Position numbers and translations under genes: made by a program. From assembly GCA_008694505.1 (NCBI GenBank), contig VZDJ01000064.1, forward strand, positions 62,001-126,000: DNA of 64,000 bases, written 5' to 3'. Below the pieces are notes generated by a model. That model was not told where the DNA came from. It saw nothing but the letters and a program-made list of their open reading frames with translations, and did no database searches. This document shows positions 49,601-60,642 of this stretch, piece after piece (within the stretch, counting starts at the first letter, position 1; every line of letters starts with the position of its first letter). Origin of the DNA: Cyanoderma ruficeps (taxonomy: Eukaryota > Chordata > Aves > Passeriformes > Timaliidae).

Positions 49601-52600
49601 ATTTTCATCAACCTTTGTGAAACTCCGCAAAGTCAACTTTTAAAAACAGAAATGCTTGTAACAGAGAAGTTGAGACTTGGTACTCAGCAGGGAATGCAGA
49701 AAATTTTCACTTCTCCAGAGTATTATTGAAGAAGATCTATGTATCTGAAAACCCCCCTTTTTCCCCCCTTTCTGAATGTTTCCTTAGACCATCACAACTA
49801 CAGACAACTACCACATTCCACAACTTCAGCCAAGAAACAATTTCTTTTCTCTTTTTGCAATACACTTCAAACACAGAATAATTTAGTCATTTTGAACTGA
49901 ACTCAGGCAACATTAGAAGGTTGCTCATGGTATGTAGAGCTATTTGATGCTTTAACAGGTACAATTATTAAAAGTGTGCCAACATAACGAGATTACTTCT
50001 AAGGATACTCAAATACCTGGAAACACACAAATCTTCTGACACACTTTCTGTAGATTTAATGTTTTGAGCTGTGCCTCTAGACGTATTTGGAAAAAAGAAG
50101 ATAGCAGTCTTTCAGACTGTCACAAAACATGCTAAAAATATGATTTTGCACAGCTAATCCTAACTCCTATCTTATAACTGTTAGTTAAGCACCATGCTAA
50201 AATGGAAGTGAATGAATTTTTGAAATAATTTGCTGAAATGTAGCACAAATTAGTGTGCTAATATTGTTCATGGATTTCCTTTAATAAGAAGGAGCTATAC
50301 ACATAGACTGGTGATTAAAAGAAGTAAAAATAAATGGGATAAAGACTATGCAAGTGAGAACCACACCATCTGGTCCATTTTCTTTTGATTCACTTGGATT
50401 ATTCCACATGCAGACAGAGCAGCATCCCCTCTACATTACATAGCCTCAGCATACTAGTAGTAGCTCTGAGGTAGAGTCCCTCCAGCTGCCAGGAAAACAA
50501 TCATTTAAAAAGAAAAATACAGGAACAAATAAAAAGAACTTGGTAAACATCCATGGGAATGCTGGGGAGGCACCTAGAAAATTCTCTAATTGCATTAAAT
50601 ATAATGTTGTCTTGACATATGCCCATGCAAGAGTATTTTATTATCATACTTCTAATGGGTTTGACAGTTTCAGGAAGAAATATGAATAATAGTAGCCAAT
50701 TTCAAGAGAGAAATATGCTCAACACAATCTGGAAAACTAGTTGGATTTCAAGGGATGTTTTCAACCTCCCTAGTATTGAATTTCTTTTTGTTCTTCTCAG
50801 ATTCAACTTTTCCAATACATGAAAAAAAATTATCTGCAGGGAAAGATTTTTCCCTCATTTAATAAAATCCATAAATCTTTAGAGATTATAATTTTTTTCA
50901 CTGTCTACTGCATTAAACTTTACCCCCCAAAAGAATCTTTATGAAAATATTTATCTTCCTGCATGATTTCTGTAAGAAGTAGATTTAAAAAGCATCTGGT
51001 AAAGGACAATGGCAACCTTCTACAAGCAGACAAAACTATTTTGCTTTAGGGAAACAGATTTGAAGAGATATAAAAAGTGCAAAATCAAAGAAAATAATCA
51101 CCCTACATTTGGTACAGCAAATTTTTTCAATTACAGCAATATAGAATTTTATCAGGCTTTTAAATTATATTTCACCAGAATAACATTTAATATTTAGAAA
51201 CAATAAAATACTTACTTTAAAGGCATTTTCCATGGGCATCTCGAAGTATTTTAGGCAAAATTACTGGCAAAATCCAGTATTATGGAGGCATATACAACAT
51301 AAGATTGACCCACCTTTGTGTGAGGTATGATATCTCACTTCCTCCCATCCATTCAATGGCATTGAAAATTGCTAATATTCTCTGACTGTTGTACAGTCCT
51401 TGTCTCAAGTCCTTCTGCACTCCCTAGCAGGGAGGTGTGACTGCTATCCTGAGGAAAGCACTGCCCCTACACAGAACTGCAGCAGCAGGATCAGACCACA
51501 GCACTCACCTGCCTGGGATACCTTGCTACATATATTAGGAGATGTCCTTGATTAAGTCTCATTAGTCTATTATCTCATGCTGAGTTAAAAATCAGTGAAG
51601 GAATTTTGGTGGTTCCCTGGTATTTGTAACAAGTTCAGCCAGCAACCTTTGCTCATCAAGCTGGCCAGTTCTTAGTTTGTAATTATCATTGAATGCTTTT
51701 TCCATGGTCTGCCTCTATAAATTATTGGGGAAAAAATATATTGTATTCTTACGCTTCAATTCCACAATTTTAGATGCATGAATCTGAACAGCCCTCAACA
51801 GATTATTTTCAGCTTGCTTAGAGATTATTGCTCAGATTATTACAGTTTACTTAGAGGCTGTGATACCTTCCTCCATTTAATAGCTTTGGGAAGCAATCTA
51901 ACAGCTCCAACAGTTTAAGCTAGAAAGGGCCAGAAGGATGTAAGAGAATTCCTCTATGGGACGTTGAAGAGAAATGGTAATACAGCCTCAAGAAATGCAA
52001 AAGGAATTGTTTATTTCAAGCAGCTCAGTTCTAGTTGGTAATAAAGTACTTGGCTCCACCATTGAGCTCTGTGCATTTACTTCCTTCATAAAGTAAGTCT
52101 AGTCAGCCAAGGTTGAAAGCAGGTTTCAATGAAAATGTCGGTGAGTTCTGACACAATGTATATAGATTTCTCCTTTCACTGACAGCTTCTTTTTAAGAAT
52201 ATCTCTTTTCCCAGACTTTACGATGGCCCTGTTTTTTTAAAAAAATATTTGCATGCACAAGGGTAACACATCTGCTTATCTTCAGGCACATGTTAAGCAT
52301 GCAACTCACAGATCCGGCACTTTGGAAACAAGTCAGTGTGCTGCAGTATGTGGCAGAAGAAAGGGGAGCAGAAGGGGGGAGGGAAGAAAGGTAAAACGTA
52401 GTCTATTCAGCACATCTGAAAATGAGCTCAAGCTCTTTCTAGTTCCAGCAGCTGCCTATAATGGAAAAAATGAAGACTGGCCGTTGCCAAAGAAGTGGGC
52501 AGTAAGAAATAACAGATGTGAAATTTCAGCAACATCATTGGCTAGGTCAGTTTCACAGACAGCTTTGAGAGCCAGGGTCCCTGTTGGGCTGCAGCATTCC

Positions 52601-55600
52601 CAGAGGCACACTTGATTTTTTTTTGCTGCTGAACTGTTGTTCCCTCCTGCTTAGCTGAATTCACTCAGCAACCTCACCCATGAATGCAACTGATGGGAAA
52701 CATTCATGTCCTCACAAGCATGTGCAAAGGTTCCTCAATTAAAGTTAGGCATTATGTTTTCCAAAATCATATTAATATTTCATGTCTCTCTTCCTCAGTC
52801 CTGTTCACCCCTTTTTTTGTTTCATGGAAACCTATGGTGAGTGGGGAAGAAAAGACAGGTCTTCAACACAAGATCTTATTACACAAGGCTCACAAAGAAA
52901 GCAAGATCAAAGAAACCAATCTAATCTGTTGTATACTTTTTTAAGAGAAAGGACAGTGAGTGAAAAATGCCCTTCAAAGAGTCAATTCCAATTGCACAAG
53001 TGATTTTCAAGGACGAATCAAGTTTCTTGACAGAGTTTAAAGGGGAAATATAAGGTCTACAGAAACTATCACATCAGGAGCAGCCCCTGTCACCCAATTT
53101 GCAAGGTTAAGTGGACTCCAGTTTAAATTAAAATTAAATAAAACGTTATATTTAGGCATCAGAAATATGCCTTGAAATTTTAATGTTGATAACAAAGATA
53201 ACTGTTACATTAGGGGAAAAAAGCAATTAAAAAATTGCATTAGAAAAAAACAAAAACACCCAGTGAAGAGCACCTAGTATCAGCAACTAACATCATCAGA
53301 ACTGTAGCTGGGCTGTCACATCCATTGCAAGACACTCTTCTGTTATGCTCAAAATATGGTTGTAAAATGCAGCTCTTAATAAACCCAGGTTTCCATGCTA
53401 TGCCTCATCTGGTATATTTATTACCTGTTGCTGAAAGAAATGGTATCACTCTCCCCACGTACTTCCAGCTGCTTATTGTGTCTTTGTCCCTTTTGTTGCA
53501 TCCAGTAATTTCTCATCCACAGGACAAGCCAGGCCAGCATAGTTTCCTGATTTAGTTTTCCTTCCCAGGCAGTTAGGGTTTTTTTTTTTTCTGAATCAGC
53601 TGCTTACCTTGAACTCACCTTGGGACTGGAGGCTGATGCAAGAGAGGGAAAGAATAGGCTAAAGTATCCCTTTTGGCATCAGCCTGCAGTTGCACAAGAC
53701 CAAATGCAATATTATACTCTGGAAAGTATTACTAGCTTTCTTCTCGTAGAATAAATATCCAAGATTCAGGATTCCACATAATACAATGAGTTTCTGAAAG
53801 CTAATGAGAAACTCTTCAAGGAAAAATTGTAGTGCTATAGCAAATGAAGGACTCCACAGGGGACCAAAGCACAGTGACAGGAACTGTGGCTCAATACCTG
53901 GACAAAAGGCCTTGCAATCTAAGTCAACAGAGCAGTAAGAAATTCATTACCTTTCCTATTATCAGTTAACGTGTTAATAACAGAGGCAGAAGTCAAATGC
54001 AGGAGTTGGGACAGGCAGCCCTAGGCACTACATCACACTTTCTCCTGTAGCAGCAATTGCTATTTCCTCACTGCCTGTGATATGGCATCTCCATGTCAAG
54101 AACCACACTAGGTTCCAGAAATAATAACATGAAAATGAACCATTGTATTTGCTACTCCATAAGCAAATTATCAGTTCAATGTGGTTTACACCATCTGAAA
54201 ATTCCCAGTGCCTTCTGAAGGAAAGAACTTGAAACCATAATATTTTTCTGACTCAGTAACATGTCCTTTCTCCCCTCTAATGACAGGCAAAAGGAAATAA
54301 AATAAAATTTTAAAAAATCCACTATTATTTTTGTTTCTCTTAAATGGAAGTGAGGTGCAATTTGGGATCAGTACTTTTAGATCATCCTAAAGTTTTCCAA
54401 AGAAGGAGTAGACCAAGATGAACTATATGAAAAATAAAAAAGAAAAGGCAAAGCACAGACACAGAAGAGATGGTTCAAAGAGGACAAACAGTATAGCTTC
54501 CTTTTTAATCTGGCTATTAATAAATCAAAATAAATGCAGCAACAGAGGTCACATCTCTATGTTTTGCTTCTAAAAGTAAAAACCTACTCTGTCCCAGTAT
54601 GTACATAGTACAAAACTGTATTGATACAAACAGAACCATATATTCCAAACCAAACACAAATCCCCAAAATCATTTCCCTCTCCCCATGTCTTTTCTGCTG
54701 TTAACTATGTGGATTTAAGACAGAGAGAGAGACCCTTTAGTCACTTCAAAACTATCAACAAGTTTTCTGCTTCAGGCTTGAGATATGGCAGGACTTAATC
54801 GGAAACACAAAATATAATTCCTGAAGTCACAAAAGACCATCACAGGGCAAACTTCAGCACAAAGATGACAGAACGTCTTGAGTAAACCACAGTTTTTCCT
54901 CACATCACAAGGACCTGAAGAAAGACACTGCTTGCTTTACTTCATCTTGATTTGTCCCAGTTGTTCCCAAGGCAAAAGCCCACCAAGGATCCTATCTAGG
55001 AAAGTTAGATAAGTGTATTACCTGAAGAGAAACAGGACTAGCTAGTCAAAACATTTATTTTCCTGTAACACAGAAGAATATATGTCACATCAGCTGGCAG
55101 GTTCCAGAGTAGCCGCCATGACAGAAGTCCATGGTCCAAGAACTACACCGTAGTATCAACCTCCATCAAAAATACCAGCAAGTGACTGGTGAAACTTCAG
55201 CTATGAGAAGAGAGGATCAAACCTTCACATCTTCAATGATCTCATGATCACCCATCAGAGTTCTGAGGCTAACACTCCCCAAGCCCATAAACACCTGCTG
55301 TATTCCAGAGATGTCCAGCACCAGCATCTAGCACAGCATCTACTTTAACCCAGTCATCTCACTGGAGTGTGGATTACCATCAGCTGTGATGTGAGGTCCT
55401 GGAAGGATCTTAGCACCCCTCCACTAAGCAATCACCTCATGGCTAATATTTTATGGAAAACAAAAATAACTGGGGCTTTCTTGCATAACACAATTTCAGA
55501 GTCAATCCATCAAGTTTATTAGAAAAGGCACAAGCTTTTATCCTACTTATACTGCACACAAAAGGAGCACACACGAGGAACTATGTGAATGTTCGAAAGA

Positions 55601-56867
55601 GTAAGCAAAATAACAAAAATCTTATTAAGAGATTAGCAGAAGGTAATTTGATCCATTAAAGTTTTATCTTTGTTGTTTATTTATTGCTTCCAGTTACAAT
55701 CTTATTAATTATTTTGCTACAACTGAAGATTTTTATGCAAATAAGTGCTTAACTATTTTTAAATGTCTCCCCAAGACAAATTATGCAATGCCTTTGAATA
55801 AAATGCAGACAACTTGACTTTGCTGTGCTCTAGAGAGAGACAATATTATTTACATATTTTGTTATGAAGGAAAAATTGTAATTTCAATTTTCTTTCTAAT
55901 CTTATATTATATTTAACATATTAGATCCTCACAGAGCTAATTTTATCAATTGTGCAATTTTATCTTCACCACTACACTTAACCCCGTACACTGGCTTTGC
56001 CACATGCTGCTGCTAAGAGTCATTCAAGTTGTTTTTTAAGTTTGGTTATTAGTGCACATGCTAGTGTTTCTGTTCTGTTGTTAAGTGTCATAGGACTCCT
56101 CCCTTAGCTGGTCTGAGGCACATTATTATCAAGTAAGTTACATTATCTGTAACAGTACTCAAAAAGCAATTCTAATTTAATAAACATTTCTTTAATTCTG
56201 AAGTATCACATTCTAAAACAGCATAAAACTTGAACTGTATTTTTGTTGGATAAAAATATATGAACTGTCTATAATGCTTTAATCCTGTCTGTGCACTGAT
56301 GGTAACATGGATACAGCAGTTTAGTCCTGATAATTGTCAGGCAGTGGAGGACAGGAGCATAGGGGTAGATTAAAATGTAGGCAAAAAAGAATTATCCATA
56401 AGTAACTGAGAAAGTTTAAATCCACTTATCTACTTTTTCTAGTAAAATACTAGGAGAAATAGAGAGGACATAGTAAATGTAGACCTACATGAATAGACCT
56501 AAAACTAATAGATCCCTCCAAAGTTGTAACTAAATGCTAATTTTTGAAATGAAGAAAAGACATACTCTTTAGAGGCCTTTAAAGCAAAAAATAATAAAAA
56601 AGCAAGGCAAAGGTTTCTCACTGCATTGGTCACCAAAGTCAACAGCACCTGGAGCAAAATATATGGGTTCTAAACATTTGCTGCCAACAGCATTGCAATC
56701 AAACAAAATCCTTTAAATATGAAATGGTTCACATAAATTGGCTCTGCCATGGAAACCAGAGAACTAGAAACTTTACATTATTCCAAATAATTATCTCTTG
56801 GCAAGAAAATGCAGTTGCTTTTTGGAAGTATAATTTTACTCTTCTTCCACTGGCCTTCTTCCATTTT

Positions 56868-57145
56868 CACAGGTGTCCAGTGATAGGACAAGAGGAAAAG
56901 GCTTCAAACTGCACCAAGGGAAGTTTCAGGACGGACATCAGGAAGCATTTTTTCACTTAAAAGGTGGTTAAGCATTGAGACAGGTTCCACAGGGACATGG
57001 TAGTGTCACCAGCCCTGCAAGTGTTCAAGAAAAAAGTGGATGTGGCACTTTGTGTCCTTAGCTGATATGGTGGTGTTTGGCCAAGGGTTGGACTCAGTGA
57101 CCTTGAAGGTCTTTTTCAATCTTAATAATTTTGTGATTCTCTTCT
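56868..57145 (+). mobile_element. CR1 LINE, 3' end with ORF2 C-terminus
   Basis: The left part translates to a CR1 ORF2 C-terminal signature with breaks (GQEEKASNCTKGSFRTDIRK followed by HFFT and a stop). The right part is CR1 3' UTR ending ttggactcagtgaccttgaa, then ggtctttttcaat and a degraded gtgattct terminus at about 57133-57140. It is 5'-truncated and degenerate, in the same 3'-end subfamily as the minus-strand copy at 31111-31210. Confidence 0.9.
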
Positions 57146-58169
57146 GTTCTACAACTACTAAGTACAAGTAACACTGATTTTATCTGTGCATTTGTAAGGC
57201 TCTCTTTGACAGCCTACACCTTCAGAGAGGGAAGTGCAAATAATATGCTTATAAAAAAATTTCAAGACTCACTTTCAAAACTTTCTTTAAAGTTCCTCCT
57301 TAGATCCTTCTTGCACTCTTCTCTAGCCAAAATGGTAAGTATTTGGTACACACAGTGCAAAGAACCAGCAATAAGCATAGGGGATTAGGAAAACTATTTA
57401 ATTTTACAAAGGATATCACAGTTTGCAGGGGGGGAGTTAAAAACTACAAACAAAGTTCGCAGTTTAAAGAAAGAAAATGGTATCTCATTTTACAATTGCT
57501 AAATGTACAAAACTGCATTATTCTGAAAAGCCAATTCAGGCATCATTATTTTAATACAATGGGTCAGGTTACCACTTCAGTAAGTACAGGTTTAACTGTA
57601 ATTTGAAAGTTTTTTCAAAGTCAGGATGATATGAGGAGAGGCTTCACTTACCAAGAGCAGCCAATGAGACAGACTGCCTCCTCCTCTCCTTAAAATTTCT
57701 GCTTGAAAAAGTTGTCTGAATGCTCTGAACAGGAACTTGGTATTCAGAAGAAAACATTCAAAAGGTATAAACTACTGAACGTCTTTCATCCTTCATACAG
57801 TAGTAAAACTTCACAGTCAGACAGCATGTGAAAACATGGAAAATATAATTGGAATTTCATTTACTCACCACTGTTCCAAATCCTTAGGTCTTAGTCAACC
57901 ACTTCAGATGCCTGGCAATACCTAGGGAAATAATGGATATAAAATGTAAGAAAGGTACAGAGCCAAAAACATCAAAACAATATTCATGATTAGTATTGGT
58001 AGCTGGAATGGTAAAAACATTGCTTGTAAGAGATCATATGCACATGGGTAACAATTCACTACCAGCCACTTTGCTTGGCTAGAAACACAGCATTCTGGAC
58101 ATCACTCCAACCACGAAGGCCTTAAGACAAAGCACAAGCCCTGGTTTTCAGAAGAGTAGACTTCAGACT
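57146..58169. other. Non-coding spacer between CR1 copies
   Basis: AT-rich sequence with a seven-base G run at 57427-57433. I recognise no gene or mobile element in it. Confidence 0.6.
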
Positions 58170-58660
58170 CTTCAGGGATCTGTTTAGTGAAGTACCCATG
58201 GAATAAAGCCCTGCATGGGAGAAAGGCCCAAGAAAACTCACTAATATTCAAGGATCACCTCTCCTCCAAGCTCAGGGATGAAGCATCCCAACATTAAGGA
58301 AGTCATGCAGAAATGCCAGGCCTGCCTGGATGAACAAAGAGCTCGTGGACGGACATAAACCAAAGGGCAAAAGCAAGGACAAGTAGCCTGGGAGGAATAG
58401 AGAGAGAATGTCTGAGAAGTCAGGGATAAGGCTAGGAAAGCTAAAGCCCTGAATAGAATTAAACCTTGCTAGAGGCATTAAGGACAACAAGAAAAGCTTC
58501 TACAGGTATGCTGGTGATAAAAGCAAGATGGGAAAATGTGGTCCCTCTCTGGAAGGAAACAGGAGATATGGTTACCCAGAACATGCAGAAGGCTGAGGTA
58601 CTCTCTGACTTTTTTGCCTCAGTTTTCACTGACAAGTGTTCCAGCTACACTGCTTGAATT
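58170..58660 (+). mobile_element. CR1 LINE ORF2 fragment, left part (between endonuclease and RT)
   Basis: A broken but readable CR1 ORF2 linker includes [20 protein letters not shown] and then [16 protein letters not shown], the region that precedes the reverse-transcriptase domain in CR1. Upstream, the DNA from the ccatggaataaagccctgca step through gctaatattcaaggatcacc-like sequence fits CR1 at nucleotide level. The fragment is interrupted on its right by other CR1 pieces, and its continuation is found at about 59096-59540. The exact left border is uncertain. Confidence 0.85.
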
Positions 58661-58715
58661 GCAGAAGACTAAGACATGGAACTACTGGAGAGGGTCCAGT
58701 GAAGACTATGAAGAT
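58661..58715 (+). mobile_element. CR1 3'-region fragment, left half (split by insertion)
   Basis: The step ggagagggtccagtgaagac followed by tatgaagatcatca corresponds to the late ORF2/3' part of CR1. Its continuation (gggactggagtatttttctt...) is found after the reversed CR1 at about 59050-59095, so the minus-strand copy at 58716-59042 interrupts this piece. Confidence 0.6.
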
Positions 58716-59042
58716 CATCACAGGATCACAGAATATCCCAAGCTGGAAGGAACCCACAAGTAGAGGCCAACTCCTGGCTCTGCACAGGATAATCTCCAAA
58801 ATCACTCCATATGCCTGAGAGCATTTTTCTAACACTTCTTGAACTCCGTCAGGCTTGGTGCTGTGACCACTTCTCTGGGGAGCCTGTTCCAGTGCCCAAC
58901 CACCCTCAGGATGAAGAACTTTTTCCTGATACCCAGAAAACAGCTTCATGCTGGTTTCCCATGTCATATCACTGCTCAGCAGGGAAAAGAGATCAGCACT
59001 TCTCAACACTTCAGCTTGTGAGGAAGCTGTAGACTGCAGGGT
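58716..59042 (-). mobile_element. CR1 LINE 3' end, inserted in reverse orientation
   Basis: On the plus strand the piece begins with tandem atcacagg/atcacaga octamers (the reversed CR1 terminus), then ccaagctggaaggaacccac. It continues through the diagnostic segments cttgaactccgtcaggcttg, ggggagcctgttccagtgcc and gatgaagaactttttcctga to gaggaagctgtagactgc. About 327 bases, 5'-truncated. It sits inside plus-strand CR1 sequence. An antisense open frame across it is only a by-product. Confidence 0.9.
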
Positions 59043-59049
59043 TATGGTT

Positions 59050-59095
59050 AGGGGACTGGAGTATTTTTCTTCTGTGGAAGGCCTGAGAGAGAGAC
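59050..59095 (+). mobile_element. CR1 3'-region fragment, right half
   Basis: ggggactggagtatttttct continues with tctgtggaaggcctgagaga, matching the CR1 stretch that normally follows the sequence ending at 58715. This supports the reading that the reversed CR1 landed inside it. Confidence 0.55.
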
Positions 59096-59540
59096 CACCC
59101 ACTGTAGAAAATGATCAGGTTTGCAACCATCCTCAGGAACTGAAGCTGCACAAGTCCATGGGACCAAATGCAGAAGCCCGTGAGACCTGATGAGACACAT
59201 TCTGAGGAAACAGGCCACTATACACCGCATTTGAGAAGTTATGGCATTTTGGTGAAGTTCCCATTGATTGGAAAAGGGGAATTATAACCTCCATTTAAAA
59301 TAAAAGGAGGGAAGAAAAGTAAGACTACAGGCCAGTCATTCTTACCTCAGTGCCCACCAAGACAATGGAGCAGATCTTCCTGGGAACTATGCTAAGGCAC
59401 ATGGAAAATAAGAAGTTGACTGGTGACAGCCAACACAGCTTCACAAAGGGCAAATTATCCCTGACGAATCTGGCCTTCTATGATGGGATTCCAGTGTCAC
59501 AGATGAGAGAAGAGCAACTGATTTCACATACTTTCTCTTG
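59096..59540 (+). mobile_element. CR1 LINE ORF2 fragment, right part (start of RT domain)
   Basis: Frameshifted pieces read VENDQVCNHPQELKLHKSMG, then FGEVPIDWKRG, then after a frame change [33 protein letters not shown] and [13 protein letters not shown]. These are the opening blocks of a CR1 reverse transcriptase. It continues the fragment ending at about 58660. Stops and frameshifts make it a dead copy. The right boundary with the next CR1 is blurred. Confidence 0.85.
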
Positions 59541-60190
59541 GTCAAGGAAGATAGGGGTAGAGACCACCTAGGCAAATTTGACATCCATGAGCCCATACGT
59601 CCTGACAGGATGCATCTACAAGTGCTGAGAGAGCTGGCAGACACGACTGCGAGGGTGCTCACAATGGAAGAAAGCAAATGTCAACCTGGTGTTCAATAAG
59701 GGAAAGAATGAGAACCCAGGGAACTACCGGCCAATCAGCCTCACCTTGATCCCTGGAAAGGTGATGGTGCACCTCATTCAGAAGGCTATCCACATGGGTG
59801 ATGAGGAATAGTCAGCATGGATTCACTCAGCTAAATCCTCCTTGACCAACCTGACTGACATCTTTTTAATGAAACCACCACCTGGATGGATGAGGGGAGA
59901 GTAGTGGATTTTATCTACTTCAACTTCAGTAGATTTCCTCAGACAAATTCAGGGATGTGGGCTGGATGAGTGGACAGTGAGGTGGATCACTAACTGGCTG
60001 AACAACAGATCCCAGAGGGTCAAAATCAGTGGCACATTCCAAGATTCCAAGGCCAGGTTGGATGGGGCTTTGAGAAACTTGGCCTAGCAGAGGATGTCCC
60101 TGCCCACAACAGGGGGCTGGAACCAGATAACCTTTGAGATCCCTTCCAACCCAAACCATTCTATCATTCTGTGATCTTGTGACTCTATGA
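59541..60190 (+). mobile_element. Second CR1 LINE copy with internal deletion and preserved 3' end
   Basis: This copy restarts upstream of the RT domain (the line around 59600 reads PDRMHLQVLRELADT) and repeats the RT opening at nucleotide level (gggaactaccggccaatcag at about 59718). It includes VDFIYFNFS near the first RT catalytic block, then jumps at about 60040 from mid-RT directly to the 3' region (aaggccaggttggatggggc). It ends with a clean CR1 terminus: gatcccttccaacccaaacc, then octamer-like attctatc, attctgtg, actctatg to 60190. Confidence 0.9.
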
Positions 60191-60425
60191 AGCAGTAACA
60201 CGTAAACTAAGCATGCACTTTTCCTCTTCCTCTATTTTACTAACAAAGTTTACCAAGATCTGAAAACATATTTTACATTATTTGTATATTCTGTGGGAAT
60301 TTATAATAACACTTTAAAATCAGGTATGACTTAGGAATAACACCAAAAGTTCCTAAACCACTGCAATAAAAACCTGAACTGCATAGCCTGGTCATCCCAA
60401 AAATGCACCTCTAAACTTCTACCAC

Positions 60426-60642
60426 CCAATCTCATGGAATTAAGCAGGGACAAACACAAATTCTTGCACCTGAGATTAATCCCTTGGAGAGACTCGGTAC
60501 TGGCTACCCAGGGCACACTTCCTGAAATGGAGCTGAGGATCTGGGCAGAAAGTGATCTAAACATGAACCAACAGTTAGCCTTGGCAACAAGGAAGGCCAA
60601 GAATTTCCTGGGACGTGTCTACAGGCTAACATCCCACTAATA
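60426..60642 (+). mobile_element. Eroded CR1 ORF2 fragment (after the RT core)
   Basis: An open stretch reads SRDKHKFLHLRLIPW and later DLNMNQQLALATRKAKNFLG, resembling the segment downstream of the RT core in CR1 ORF2 (a 'KCKxLHL ... MSQQCAxxAxKAN' pattern). It is short and divergent. It may be the region missing from the deleted copy just to its left, displaced by rearrangement, or an independent insertion. Confidence 0.65.

Larger units (their letters stand above)
31211..56867. other. Non-coding DNA, no gene recognised
   Basis: This 25.7-kb block is AT-rich, with no coding exon I can recognise and no CR1 copy I can see. It contains a G-quadruplex candidate at 33232, a poly-T at 39225, an A/C-rich tract with a small gap at 40522, two small tandem duplications (40938 and 43599), and a GC-richer patch at about 36660-37330 with several frames open at once. 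Parts at 32930-33060, 39640-39800 and 55640-55960 are dense in homeodomain/POU-like sites. It is most likely intron 1 or upstream DNA of LHFPL2. Confidence 0.65.

Noticed and set aside
58626..59102. 158-codon minus-strand open frame
   Set aside because: It runs through the reversed CR1 3' end and the antisense of neighbouring CR1 pieces, which are not protein-coding in that frame.
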